A stretch of 64,000 nt of DNA, taken from assembly GCA_965202915.1 (NCBI GenBank), contig OZ241847.1, positions 1,426,001-1,490,000 on the forward strand, given 5' to 3'. The notes under the pieces are model-generated. The model did no database searches. It saw only the letters and a list, made by a program, of their open reading frames with translations, and was not told the DNA's origin. Of this stretch, positions 52,034-61,389 are shown in pieces (position 1 is the first letter of the stretch; each line of letters begins with the position of its first letter). The stretch is from G965202915 sp965202915. Lineage in GTDB: Bacteria > Pseudomonadota > Gammaproteobacteria > Eutrophobiales > Eutrophobiaceae. The position numbers and the translations under genes are program-made.

Positions 52034-52885
52034 CTACGCGGCTATTGCCTGGCGCATTTTTTCCATTGCCTTGTGTTCAATCTGCCTGATGCGTTCGGCG
52101 GAGATATTATATTCCGCCGCCAGATCCTGCAAGGTGGTTTTTTCTTCCGCCAACCAGCGTCTGCTTATGATATCTTTACTGCGCTTATCCAGTTCGGCCA
52201 GCGCGGCCTGCAACGCCCGTTGATCGTGATTTTTAATCTGTTCGATCTCCAACCGCTGCTCCGGCCCGGGACGCTGATCTTCCAGATAATACACCGGTGC
52301 GCAAACCTGGTCTTGATCCCGGTCGGTCGCGATGACGTCAAATGATGCATCATAATTAGTCAACCGTTTTTCCATCTCCAAAACCTCGCCGGGCTTCACC
52401 CCCAGATCTTTGGCAATCGCGTCCACTTCGTCATTGTTCATCCAGCCCAGGCGTTTTTTCGCCGAGCGCAGGTTGAAAAACAGTTTGCGCTGCGCCTTGG
52501 TCGTCGCAATTTTAACTATGCGCCAGTTGCGAATAATAAATTCATGAATCTCGGCGCGTATCCAATGCACTGCAAATGAAACCAGCCGCACGCCAACGTC
52601 GGGATCAAATCGTTTTACCGCTTTCATCAAGCCGATATTCCCCTCCTGGATCAAGTCCGCCTGTGCCAGACCATAACCGTTATAGCCCCTGGCAACGCGC
52701 ACAACAAAGCGTAAATGCGACATGACTAAACGACTCGCAGCTTCAAGATTGCCCTCATCATGGAAGCGATGCGCCAGCTCCTGTTCTTCCTCTGCACTCA
52801 GGATCGGGATGCGGTTCACTGAACGGATGTAGCCGTCCAGCGATCCAACGGGCAGTGCAAGCTGCATATTCATTGCCTGATTCAT
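52034..52885 (-). CDS. rpoH: RNA polymerase sigma-32 factor RpoH
   Basis: About 283 residues. Region 2 contains HLRFVVRVARGYNGYGLAQA and DLIQEGNIGLMKAVKRFDPD, the RpoH box is QRKLFFNLRSAKKRLG near 130, and region 4.2 ends YNISAERIRQIEHKAMEKMR. ATG 52885 has GAGGAA at 9-nt spacing; ATG 52894 sits only 2 nt from that site. It directs heat-shock transcription, for example htpG at 8.8 kb. It is downstream of ftsEX, as in most gammaproteobacteria, but with its own CIRCE-bearing upstream region. Confidence 0.96.
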   Translation of the reverse strand: MNQAMNMQLALPVGSLDGYIRSVNRIPILSAEEEQELAHRFHDEGNLEAASRLVMSHLRFVVRVARGYNGYGLAQADLIQEGNIGLMKAVKRFDPDVGVRLVSFAVHWIRAEIHEFIIRNWRIVKIATTKAQRKLFFNLRSAKKRLGWMNNDEVDAIAKDLGVKPGEVLEMEKRLTNYDASFDVIATDRDQDQVCAPVYYLEDQRPGPEQRLEIEQIKNHDQRALQAALAELDKRSKDIISRRWLAEEKTTLQDLAAEYNISAERIRQIEHKAMEKMRQAIAA

Positions 52886-52909
52886 TATGGTCATTTCCTC
52901 ACTAAATTA

Positions 52910-52936
52910 TTAGCAGTCTATTGGTTAGAGTGCTAA
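52910..52936. promoter_or_regulatory. CIRCE operator (HrcA-binding) upstream of rpoH
   Basis: TTAGCAGTC (52910-52918), a 9-bp spacer TATTGGTTA, and GAGTGCTAA (52928-52936). The consensus is TTAGCACTC-N9-GAGTGCTAA: 17 of 18 arm positions match and the spacer is exact. It lies 16 bp before ATG 52894 and 25 bp before the preferred start 52885 of rpoH, where bound HrcA would block transcription. hrcA is outside the window. Confidence 0.85.
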
Positions 52937-52987
52937 TAATAGCAAAAGTTTATTCCATATGTGAAGTTATTTCGTTGTTTCCGTGGC

Positions 52988-53959
52988 TTATGCCGGCTCA
53001 ATCGCATGAATATGGCGCCGTACCGACAGCCAGGACCCGCCCAGACCCAGAATCACTCCCACGATCAACAGGATCGTGAAATGGGAGAAGCCGGGCGGGC
53101 TAAGCTCAAATTGGCTATTGTAGAGGCTGGCAAGCCTGTCGACCGGGGATTTTAACAATTGCAATGACAGGCGCAACAATAGCCAGGCAATGATAGCGCC
53201 GAATACCCCATACCAGAGGCCACTGTATAAAAATGGCCGCTGTATAAATGCATTACTGGCGCCAAACAGTTTGGTAATTTCTATTTCCGGTTTTTGATTA
53301 TAGATCGATAGGCGAATGGTATTGCCAACGATTAACAAAACTGCGGTGGCCAACAGGACAAACAGAATCCACACGCTCCATCGAATTATATCGAGCAGGA
53401 TAAACAACCGTTGCACCCATTGTCTGTCATATTGCAGGGAATCGGTTTGCCTGAGGGCGGATAGTTTATGGAACAATTGTTCCTGCTGTTCCGCGTCCAA
53501 CTCATCATCGAGTTTGATCAACAGCACGTCCGGTAACGGGTTTTCTTCCAGTGCATCGATTGCATCGGCAAAACCTGATATGTTCTTATATTCGGCCAAT
53601 GCCTCATCCCTGGGTACAATGATCACCGCCGCGATGCGCCGGTCTTGTTTCAGTGTTTCCGCCAATTCCCCGGTGTCTTTGCCCCGCACGTCCTGGCGTA
53701 GAAACAGCGTGAATTCGACCGCACCGTCCCAACCCGATGATATCCGCCGGGCATTTTCCAATAATAAATAAAACCCGGCGGGCAGGGCCAGCGAGATACC
53801 CACCACCGCGGTGGTCAGTATATTGCCGATTGGATGGCGCAAATACTGGCCCAGACTGAAAACAAGCGCTTGTAAATGCTGCGTCACCCAAATCGATAGT
53901 CTGCGCCTTAACTCTCTCCTGAAACCGGTGCGTGAGGCGTGTTTTTTTTGGGGACTCAT
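52988..53959 (-). CDS. ftsX: cell division protein FtsX
   Basis: 323 residues: a cytoplasmic N-terminal tail, TM1 (NILTTAVVGISLALPAGFYL), a periplasmic domain (about 70-185, FTLFLRQDVRGKDTGELAET), and three more membrane segments ending LLIVGVILGLGGSWLSVRRH. With FtsE it controls peptidoglycan amidases at the septum. It overlaps ftsE by 4 bp. Confidence 0.95.
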   Translation of the reverse strand: MSPQKKHASRTGFRRELRRRLSIWVTQHLQALVFSLGQYLRHPIGNILTTAVVGISLALPAGFYLLLENARRISSGWDGAVEFTLFLRQDVRGKDTGELAETLKQDRRIAAVIIVPRDEALAEYKNISGFADAIDALEENPLPDVLLIKLDDELDAEQQEQLFHKLSALRQTDSLQYDRQWVQRLFILLDIIRWSVWILFVLLATAVLLIVGNTIRLSIYNQKPEIEITKLFGASNAFIQRPFLYSGLWYGVFGAIIAWLLLRLSLQLLKSPVDRLASLYNSQFELSPPGFSHFTILLIVGVILGLGGSWLSVRRHIHAIEPA

Positions 53960-54633
53960 AATTCCTTTGGGGTCTCGGTGTATGGTAACAGGCGCCCCTG
54001 ACGCAAAATAATGATCCGTTTTTTCATGCGTTTGATCATATCCAAGTTATGGGTGGCGATTAATACCGTCACTCCAACCTGATTAAACTGTTCAAATAAT
54101 TGCATGGTGTCCCAGGACAGGGTCGGGTCAAGATTGCCGGTCGGTTCGTCGGCCAGTAACAACGTGGGACGGTGCACCACGGCCCTGGCAACTCCGACGC
54201 GCTGTTGTTCGCCGCCTGATAATGACTTGGGGTTGATATGCATTTTTGGTAATAAACTGACTTTATCCAACACCGCGTTGACCCGTTTTTTTATCTCCAT
54301 ATGGCGATACCCGGCAACGATCAGCGGTAAGGCAACATTGTCAAAAACACTGCGGTCCAAGAGCAGGCGATGATCCTGAAATATAAAACCAATATTACGC
54401 CTGAATAAGGGTATGCGCCGGCCTTTCACCCTGACCAGATTTTGGCCGTTGACGATAAGCCGACCGCGGGTATGGCGATCGATCAGGGCGATCAATCGAA
54501 GTAAGGTGCTTTTACCCGCGCCGGAGCGGCCGGTAACGTACACCATCGCCCCCCGTTCAATATGCAAATTGATATCGTGCAGCACCTCGTTGCTGCCGGG
54601 ATAGGACATAAATACCTTATTGAACAGGATCAT
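53956..54633 (-). CDS. ftsE: cell division ATP-binding protein FtsE
   Basis: 225 residues. Walker A VTGRSGAGKSTLLRLIAL near 33, signature LSGGEQQRVGVARAVV near 138, Walker B LLLADEPTGNLDPTLS near 158. ATPase partner of FtsX in the divisome. ftsY, which usually precedes ftsE in gammaproteobacteria, is absent; the next gene upstream is a divergent M16 peptidase. Confidence 0.96.
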   Translation of the reverse strand: MILFNKVFMSYPGSNEVLHDINLHIERGAMVYVTGRSGAGKSTLLRLIALIDRHTRGRLIVNGQNLVRVKGRRIPLFRRNIGFIFQDHRLLLDRSVFDNVALPLIVAGYRHMEIKKRVNAVLDKVSLLPKMHINPKSLSGGEQQRVGVARAVVHRPTLLLADEPTGNLDPTLSWDTMQLFEQFNQVGVTVLIATHNLDMIKRMKKRIIILRQGRLLPYTETPKEL

Positions 54634-54967
54634 GAATCAGCCACCAACAGGGCTTGGACAAACTTATTGTCTTTAATTGTTCCATTAGATTAACCCGGGC
54701 ACAGAGGCCACCCGCGGTGAAGGATTTTGCTCACAACGCCAGTGATGCCTTGACTGTCCGGTTGCATGCCGACACTAATAATCGGCCCGCCATACCCTCA
54801 CCGCTTATCCCGGACGGCGGGCGCGTTAGAAATGGGTTCGCTTTTTAAGCCAAAAACCGGAATTAACCAAGAATATACAAATTGGTGTATCCTATCATTA
54901 AATTTGCCTGCGGAACTCATAAAAACAAATCGGTACTAATAGAGATTGAGCAACCTCGAAACAAACA
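54634..54967. other. divergent spacer where ftsY would be expected
   Basis: 334 bp between ftsE (minus) and the first M16 peptidase gene (plus). No open frame with FtsY features (SRP GTPase motifs) is visible, and no RNA gene or repeat was recognised. It should hold the promoters for both directions. Confidence 0.4.
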
Positions 54968-56359
54968 ATGACAGGAATGAAAAATATATTTTATATAGTC
55001 GTTTTTTATACGATCGCGTTACTGTCCGCACCCAGTATGGCTGAAATACATGAATATAATCTGACTAACGGGCTGAAACTACTGGTCAAGGAAGATCATC
55101 GGGCGCCGGTTGCGGTCTCTCAGGTATGGTACAAGGTGGGTTCCAGCTATGAGCACGACGGTATCACCGGCATATCGCACGTGCTGGAGCACATGATGTT
55201 CAAGGGTACGGAACAATACCCGCCCGGAGAATTTTCGCGCATTATCTCCGCCAACGGCGGACGGGACAATGCCTTTACCGGCGCGGACTATACCGCTTAT
55301 TTTCAAACCCTGGAAAGCGCACGCCTGGAGATCAGCTTCCAACTGGAAGCCGACCGGATGCGTGGTCTTATTATACCGGAACAGGAATTCCTAAAGGAAA
55401 TAGAGGTGGTAAAGGAGGAACGCCGCCTGCGCACCGACGACAATCCACAGTCCTATACCCGTGAAGCGGCGATGGCGACCGCATTTCAGACCAGTCCCTA
55501 TCGCCAGCCGATTGTTGGCTGGATGCATGATCTGAACGCGATGAACGTGCAGCGGCTAAAGGTCTGGTATCGGAACTGGTATGCACCCAATAACGCGGTG
55601 GTGGTGGTGGTCGGCGACGTTGTCCCGGATGAGGTGCATCAGCTGGTCAAAAAACATTTTGGCCCCATCCCGGCGGGGAACGTAGCAACGCTTATATCGA
55701 GACCGGAAATCAAACAGTCCGGCGTAAAACGCTTAAAGATCAAGCGCCCGGCCAGGCTGCCGTATTTGATGATGGCCTATAAGGTGCCGGTGCTGTCCTC
55801 GGCAATCGGCAATAAATACGTCGCCGACTGGGAACCGTACGCGTTGGAGGTATTGACCGGCATACTCGACGGCGGCAACAGTGCCCGTTTTGCCAGCCGC
55901 CTGGTGCGCGGCCAGGAAGTAGCCGCCGACACGAGTGTGGGTTATAATATGGTTGCCCGGCTGGACTATGTCTTTACCATCGCCGGTACGCCTTCACAGG
56001 ATCGTTCGGCAAAGGAATTGGAGATAGCATTCAGGCAGGAGATCATCAATCTGCAATCGCAGCCGGTCGCTGAGGCCGAGTTGCAACGGGTAAAAATGCA
56101 GACCGTGGCCGCAAATGTTTATCAAAAAGACTCTGCATTTTTTCAGGCTCTGATCCTGGGCCTGTTGGAAACGGTCGGGCTGGACTGGAAAATGGCAGAT
56201 CAGTACGTCGACAAGATTAATGCCGTGACTGCGGAACAAATTATGACCGTGGCAAATAAATATTTGATCGATGATCGCCTGACCGTCGCCGAGCTGGACC
56301 CGCAACCGATCTCGACGGGGCAGCGCGTGACTGCCGGAGAACCGGGCCGTGTCCATTAG
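54968..56359 (+). CDS. M16 family zinc peptidase, active subunit
   Basis: 463 residues with a signal peptide (ending near APSMA). The inverted zinc motif HVLEHMMFKG (HxxEH) is near residue 75, with the distal Glu in EIEVVKEERRLRTDDN near 150. M16B proteases of this type work in pairs and degrade short peptides in the periplasm. The stop overlaps the start of the second M16 gene by 11 bp. Confidence 0.9.
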   Translation: MTGMKNIFYIVVFYTIALLSAPSMAEIHEYNLTNGLKLLVKEDHRAPVAVSQVWYKVGSSYEHDGITGISHVLEHMMFKGTEQYPPGEFSRIISANGGRDNAFTGADYTAYFQTLESARLEISFQLEADRMRGLIIPEQEFLKEIEVVKEERRLRTDDNPQSYTREAAMATAFQTSPYRQPIVGWMHDLNAMNVQRLKVWYRNWYAPNNAVVVVVGDVVPDEVHQLVKKHFGPIPAGNVATLISRPEIKQSGVKRLKIKRPARLPYLMMAYKVPVLSSAIGNKYVADWEPYALEVLTGILDGGNSARFASRLVRGQEVAADTSVGYNMVARLDYVFTIAGTPSQDRSAKELEIAFRQEIINLQSQPVAEAELQRVKMQTVAANVYQKDSAFFQALILGLLETVGLDWKMADQYVDKINAVTAEQIMTVANKYLIDDRLTVAELDPQPISTGQRVTAGEPGRVH

Positions 56360-57668
56360 ATATTGGCTCCTCGCCCTGGCGCTGGTTTCACTCAAGTTAT
56401 CTGCAATGCCGGAAATTCAACATTGGCAAACCAACAAAGGTACGCGGGTACTGTTTGTGGAAGCACATGAACTCCCGATACTGGATATCAAATTGATATT
56501 CGATGCCGGCAGTGCCCGCGACGGCAAGCATAAAGGTCTGGCGGCATTAACGTCGAGGTTGCTCGATCAGGGGGCAAACGGGCTCGATGCGGATCAAATC
56601 AGCAGTGATTTTGAATCCGTGGGTGCGGTCTATTCGAGTGTCGCCAATAAGGATTCCAATTCGGTTGGCTTGCGCATGCTGGTGCACAAGAACAAGGTGA
56701 TCGCCGCGCTGGAGAATCTTAAACGAGTGATCTCGCGCCCCGATTTTCCGATGGCCGCGGTCGAATTGCAACGCAAACGCATTCTGTTAAATATACAGAA
56801 GAAACAACAACTGCCGGCCAGACTCGCCGAGGACGCGTTTTACTCGGCCCTGTACGGCCAACATCCTTACGCGGTTCCGGTTGCGGGCACGGAGAGATCG
56901 GTGGAGGAGATTGAACGCAAGGATATTGTCGATTTTTATCGCCGGTATTTTGTCGCGGCGAATGCAACGCTGGTGATGGTCGGTGACATCAACCTGGAAC
57001 AAGCCCAGGCGGTTGCCGAAGAATTAACCGGCGAATTATCCAAGGGCAAGCGTTCACGGCCATTGCCAAAGGCAAGTGATCCGACCGAGCCCAAGACTAT
57101 TGCCCTGCCGCACGTCAGTCAACAAACTCATATTTTCGTCGGCCAATTGGGCATAAAACGCGGAGACCCGGATTACTTCCCGCTGTACGTTGGCAACCAT
57201 ATACTCGGCGGTGGCGGTATGGTTTCACGTTTATTTGAAGAGATCCGGGAAAAACGCGGTCTGTCCTATGCGGCGTACAGTTATTTTTCGCCCATGCGTG
57301 AGGCGGGTCCGTTTCTGGCCGGCCTGCAAACCAAAAATGATCAGGCTGATGACGCGCTGGCGGTGTTAATAAATAATTTGCGGCACTTTATTGAATCGGG
57401 CCCATCGGATGAAGAGTTGCTGGCGTCAAAGAAAAACATCACCGGCGGTTTTCCCTTGCGGCTGGACAACAATGCCAAAATTCTGAATTATATTGCGATG
57501 ATTGGCTTTTATAATTTGCCATTGAACTATTTATCGACATTCAATGAACAAGTCGAAGCGGTCACCGTCGAACAAATCAAAGATGCATTCAGACGCCGTA
57601 TTGACCCGGATAAGTTAATTACAATAATGGTGGGCCGCGAGCCGGAACAAAAAGCTCGAGGTTCCTGA
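56349..57668 (+). CDS. M16 family peptidase-like, inactive partner subunit
   Basis: 439 residues with a signal peptide (ending near LKLSA). At the position of the HxxEH motif it reads GLAALTSRLLDQGANG, so the zinc ligands are gone. The C-terminal substrate-binding Arg/Tyr motif is kept (REKRGLSYAAYSYFSP). This is the usual active/inactive pairing of bacterial M16B heterodimers. Confidence 0.9.
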   Translation: MSIRYWLLALALVSLKLSAMPEIQHWQTNKGTRVLFVEAHELPILDIKLIFDAGSARDGKHKGLAALTSRLLDQGANGLDADQISSDFESVGAVYSSVANKDSNSVGLRMLVHKNKVIAALENLKRVISRPDFPMAAVELQRKRILLNIQKKQQLPARLAEDAFYSALYGQHPYAVPVAGTERSVEEIERKDIVDFYRRYFVAANATLVMVGDINLEQAQAVAEELTGELSKGKRSRPLPKASDPTEPKTIALPHVSQQTHIFVGQLGIKRGDPDYFPLYVGNHILGGGGMVSRLFEEIREKRGLSYAAYSYFSPMREAGPFLAGLQTKNDQADDALAVLINNLRHFIESGPSDEELLASKKNITGGFPLRLDNNAKILNYIAMIGFYNLPLNYLSTFNEQVEAVTVEQIKDAFRRRIDPDKLITIMVGREPEQKARGS

Positions 57669-57673
57669 ACAAA

Positions 57674-58231
57674 TTGGCCGGAGCCGGCAAGATTCGTATC
57701 ATCGGCGGCCAATGGCGCGGACGGAAACTTACGGTGCGGCTGGCGCCGGAATTAAGGCCAACCCCCAACCGTTTGCGGGAAACTTTATTTAACTGGCTGC
57801 AACCTCGTATAGAAAATGCTGATTGTCTTGACTTGTTTGCCGGTACCGGCGCCCTTGGCCTTGAAGCGGTTTCACGCGGGGCCGCCGGTGCAACCTTGAT
57901 CGAAAACAATGACCGCGTTTTTAAACAACTGGAACGCCAATGTCAACGATTCCAATCCGGCAATATTACCTTGATCAACGTGGAAGCATTGGCATGGCTC
58001 AGGCGCAATAAAACCCGGTTTGATATTGTCTTTCTGGACCCGCCTTTCAATCGGGGCCTGATAGAGAAAAGCTGCCGCGGTTTGATCTCGAACCGCACGT
58101 TAAAACACCGCAGTCTGGTCTATGTAGAATCGGAGCCGGGCCTCGATATACCCAAACCATGGATGATTAAGAAACAAAGCCGGGCGGGTCATGTACAATG
58201 CAGTTTGATTGAATATAAAGCAAGACAATAA
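57674..58231 (+). CDS. rsmD: 16S rRNA (guanine(966)-N2)-methyltransferase RsmD
   Basis: 185 residues. The N-terminal pattern IRIIGGQWRGRKLTVRLAPE and RPTPNRLRETLFNWLQPRIE leads to the SAM site LDLFAGTGALGLEAVSRGA near 55, and the catalytic DPPF is in FDIVFLDPPFNRGL near 118. TTG 57674 is the likely start, 5 bp after the M16 stop. It is followed by coaD, a common pairing. Confidence 0.93.
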   Translation: MAGAGKIRIIGGQWRGRKLTVRLAPELRPTPNRLRETLFNWLQPRIENADCLDLFAGTGALGLEAVSRGAAGATLIENNDRVFKQLERQCQRFQSGNITLINVEALAWLRRNKTRFDIVFLDPPFNRGLIEKSCRGLISNRTLKHRSLVYVESEPGLDIPKPWMIKKQSRAGHVQCSLIEYKARQ

Positions 58232-58232
58232 T

Positions 58233-58715
58233 ATGGCGACCATTGCAATCTATCCCGGCACTTTCGACCCGATCACCATCGGCCATCAGGATATTATTGA
58301 ACGCGCCGCCCGGTTATTTAAAACCGTTATCCTGGCGGTGTCACACGGCACCGGCAAAGACACCATGTTCACCGCCGATGAACGCGTTGACCTGGCCCGA
58401 CAAGTGCTTGCCGACGTAAATAATATTGAGGTATGCCAATTCAATAAATTGATAACCGATCTGGCTCGGGAAAGAAATGCCAACGTCATCGTCCGCGGAT
58501 TGCGGGCGGTTTCTGATTTTGATTACGAATTTCAGATGGCGGGGATGAATCGGCGGTTGTTCAAAGATGCGGAAACCGTTTTTTTGACGCCGGCTGAGCA
58601 TCTTAGTTATCTATCATCGAGTCTGGTGAAAGAGATCGCCAGTTTGGATGGCGATGTTTCAAATTTTGTTCATCCGGTGGTATTGGCGGCGATGCATAAC
58701 AAATCAGGCAAATAA
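58233..58715 (+). CDS. coaD: phosphopantetheine adenylyltransferase
   Basis: 160 residues, exactly the family length. The nucleotidyl transferase motif is YPGTFDPITIGHQDIIERAA near 6, NVIVRGLRAVSDFDYEFQMA near 85, and the substrate loop LSSSLVKEIASLDGDVSNFV near 128. It makes dephospho-CoA. ATG 58233 gives the standard N terminus MATIAIYPG. Confidence 0.96.
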   Translation: MATIAIYPGTFDPITIGHQDIIERAARLFKTVILAVSHGTGKDTMFTADERVDLARQVLADVNNIEVCQFNKLITDLARERNANVIVRGLRAVSDFDYEFQMAGMNRRLFKDAETVFLTPAEHLSYLSSSLVKEIASLDGDVSNFVHPVVLAAMHNKSGK

Positions 58716-58730
58716 TAACCCCGTTTTTAT

Positions 58731-60407
58731 ATGAATCGTTTTTTCTCTGTTCTGATTGTCTGCTGTGGTCTTGGTGCCAACGTCGGCGCTGACGTGCCGG
58801 CACAATTTGCCGTTGCCACCGCCCACCCCATGGCAACCGAAGTCGGCATAAAAATTTTAAAACAAGGCGGCAACGCTTTTGACGCGGCCGCGGCAATCAG
58901 TGTGGCATTGGCGGTGGTTGAACCTTACAGTTCCGGGCTCGGCGGCGGCGGCTTTTGGTTGCTGCACCGAGAGTCAGACCGGAAACAGATCATGATTGAT
59001 GGCAGAGAAACTGCGCCGGCTCTTGCCAGACCGGATATGTATTTGGATAAACATGGCACCGTTATCAAAGGTCGGTCATTGAATGGGCCACTCGCCGCCG
59101 GCGTACCGGGCCTGCCGGCCAGCATCGAACATCTGATCAGGCATTACGGACGCATGCAATTGGAACAAATTCTCGCGCCGGCAATTGAGCTGGCAAAAAA
59201 TGGCTTTCCGGTCACCGAGCGTTACCGCAAGCTGGCCAATTTTCGGCTGCAGGTTATGCGGCGTTATGCCGGCACTGCGGCAATATTTCTACGCAATAAT
59301 GACGTCCCTGAAACGGGGGAAATGATTCAGCAGCAAGAGCTTGCCGACACCTTGCAACGCATGGCCAAATCCGGAATATCTGATTTTTACAGCGGCACAA
59401 TCAGTGAACAACTGATCGAAGCAGTCCAACGAGCCGACGGCATCTGGCAACAACGGGACCTGGCCAATTACAAGATCAAAGAACGCCGACCGGTGACTTT
59501 TCACTATCACGACCTGCGCATTATTTCGGCACCGCCGCCTTCCGCCGGTGGGGTGGTTTTAGGCCAGGCCTTAAATATTTTGGAGCATTTCAACCTGAAT
59601 GAACTGTCCGAAGGCGACCGGCGGCACCTTGTCATTGAAGCAATGCGGCGTGCGTATCGAGACCGCGCCGCCTACCTTGGCGATCCGGATCACGTCAGGG
59701 TGGACCTGGATCGGCTGCTGCATGATGATTATCTCGAGGGCATGGCCATCAGCATAGACCCGGACCGGGCCACCAAAAGTACGGAATTGGCCGGTATCAA
59801 TCCAAGCTCCCGGCAACAGGCTGTGAACACAACACATTTTTCCCTGATCGATACCGAGGGCAATCGTGTGGCGGCGACCCTGAGTATTAACTTGCCGTTT
59901 GGTTCCGGCTTTGTTGTGCCCGGCACCGGCATACTGCTTAATAATGAGATGGACGATTTTGCAATCAAGCCCAATACCCCCAATGCCTATGGTCTGGTGG
60001 GTGATCATGCCAATCGCATCGATTCGGGCAAGCGGCCTCTATCCAGTATGACGCCGACCTTTGTTGAAACTGCGGATAAAGTCGGCATCCTGGGCACGCC
60101 CGGCGGCAGTCGGATAATCAGCATGGTGTTGCTGGGGATACTGGACATGGCCGAGGGGCATTTGCCGAGCTCATGGGTGACGGTGCCACGCTACCATCAT
60201 CAATTCCTGCCGGATACAGTCCAATTTGAACAGGACGGATTGACCCCGCTACAACAACAAACCCTGGTTTCCAAGGGCCACCACTTGACTGAGCAGAACA
60301 GGCGTTATGGCAATATGCAAGCCATCTTGTGGTGGAAGCCGGGCAATCTGATTTTTGCAGCCAGTGATCCCAGAGGCGAAGGCTCAGCGGCCATGGGATC
60401 ACCATGA
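58731..60407 (+). CDS. ggt: gamma-glutamyltransferase
   Basis: 558 residues with a signal peptide (MNRFFSVLIVCCGLGANVGA). The substrate Arg region is MIDGRETAPALA near 85. The autoprocessing/nucleophile Thr is in VNTTHFSLIDTEGNRVAATL near 365, and PGSGFV-type glycines occur in FGSGFVVPGTGILLNNEMDD. GSRIIS near 463 closes the active site. It is a periplasmic heterodimer after self-cleavage, breaking glutathione gamma-glutamyl bonds. It follows coaD by 15 bp. Confidence 0.93.
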   Translation: MNRFFSVLIVCCGLGANVGADVPAQFAVATAHPMATEVGIKILKQGGNAFDAAAAISVALAVVEPYSSGLGGGGFWLLHRESDRKQIMIDGRETAPALARPDMYLDKHGTVIKGRSLNGPLAAGVPGLPASIEHLIRHYGRMQLEQILAPAIELAKNGFPVTERYRKLANFRLQVMRRYAGTAAIFLRNNDVPETGEMIQQQELADTLQRMAKSGISDFYSGTISEQLIEAVQRADGIWQQRDLANYKIKERRPVTFHYHDLRIISAPPPSAGGVVLGQALNILEHFNLNELSEGDRRHLVIEAMRRAYRDRAAYLGDPDHVRVDLDRLLHDDYLEGMAISIDPDRATKSTELAGINPSSRQQAVNTTHFSLIDTEGNRVAATLSINLPFGSGFVVPGTGILLNNEMDDFAIKPNTPNAYGLVGDHANRIDSGKRPLSSMTPTFVETADKVGILGTPGGSRIISMVLLGILDMAEGHLPSSWVTVPRYHHQFLPDTVQFEQDGLTPLQQQTLVSKGHHLTEQNRRYGNMQAILWWKPGNLIFAASDPRGEGSAAMGSP

Positions 60408-60423
60408 TATCCGTCGATTAAAA

Positions 60424-61239
60424 TTATTTCTGACAGGTGGGGCAGTAATAGGTGGCCCTCTGCACTTGTTCACAACGCCTTATAATGGTATTGCAGTTTA
60501 TACAAGCGGCGCCGGCGCGACCATATACTTTGAGCTGATGCTGGAAATAACCCGGCCGATCCTGGCTGTCAACAAAGTCTCTCAGAGTGGTGCCGCCGGC
60601 CTTGATCGCACGTTGCAATACTCGTTTGATCGAATCAGCCAGTCTCATGCATCTAAGCCTGGATATTCTGCCGGATTTACACTGGGGTTTGACGCCGGCC
60701 AGAAACAAGGACTCATTGGCATAAATATTACCCACCCCTGCAACGGTGCGTGAATTCATGATAAATGTTTTTATCGACTGGGTGCGCTTGCGGGTCAGAC
60801 AAAATAAATAATCGGCATCGAACTGATCGCTTAACGGCTCAGGCCCAAGGTTTTCCAATAAACGATGTTTATGCGGATCAATGCCGGCCCAGTGAATGGA
60901 ACCAAATCTTCTTGGGTCGCTAAACCGCAGACAGCGCCCGGAGGTGAACAGAAAATCAATATGATCGTGTTTTTCCGGCCTATTATGCCGGGTAGTAACC
61001 TGCAATCCACCGGACATTCCCAAATGCAACAGCATGCAGCCCTTATCCGTATAGAATAAAAGATATTTCCCGCGGCGATCGATGTCATGAAAAGATTGCC
61101 GGCTTAGCAGAGCATTCAAATTCGGCGGCACCGGCCAGCGTAGCCGGCATTGACGGACAATAACCCCGGATATAGGCTCGCCAAGAATATGGCGCACAAG
61201 TCCTCTGCGTATTATTTCCACCTCAGGCAATTCGGGCAT
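60424..61239 (-). CDS. mutM: formamidopyrimidine-DNA glycosylase MutM (Fpg)
   Basis: 271 residues. The N-terminal catalytic Pro/Glu are in MPELPEVEIIRRGL. The helix-two-turn-helix contains MNSRTVAGVGNIYANESLFL near 160, and the C-terminal zinc finger has CINCNTIIRR and YYCPTCQK. It excises 8-oxoguanine and ring-opened purines. Convergent with ggt, with only 16 bp between the genes. Confidence 0.96.
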   Translation of the reverse strand: MPELPEVEIIRRGLVRHILGEPISGVIVRQCRLRWPVPPNLNALLSRQSFHDIDRRGKYLLFYTDKGCMLLHLGMSGGLQVTTRHNRPEKHDHIDFLFTSGRCLRFSDPRRFGSIHWAGIDPHKHRLLENLGPEPLSDQFDADYLFCLTRKRTQSIKTFIMNSRTVAGVGNIYANESLFLAGVKPQCKSGRISRLRCMRLADSIKRVLQRAIKAGGTTLRDFVDSQDRPGYFQHQLKVYGRAGAACINCNTIIRRCEQVQRATYYCPTCQK

Positions 61240-61389
61240 GGTAAGCTGTCAGTCCAAGAAACAGCCCACAATTATAACCTCCCGCGCCGGACTGGAACAC
61301 AGGCAAAAAGGATAGTATCCTAGCCATGCAGGCCCGCCGGCTCAAAATTTAACAGGCCTCTATATAAAATTTGACAACCACAAGAATAA

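Noticed and set aside
56349..57668. Sequencing error removing the M16 zinc motif
   Set aside because: The frame is continuous and other domains are intact; inactive second subunits are normal for paired M16B peptidases.
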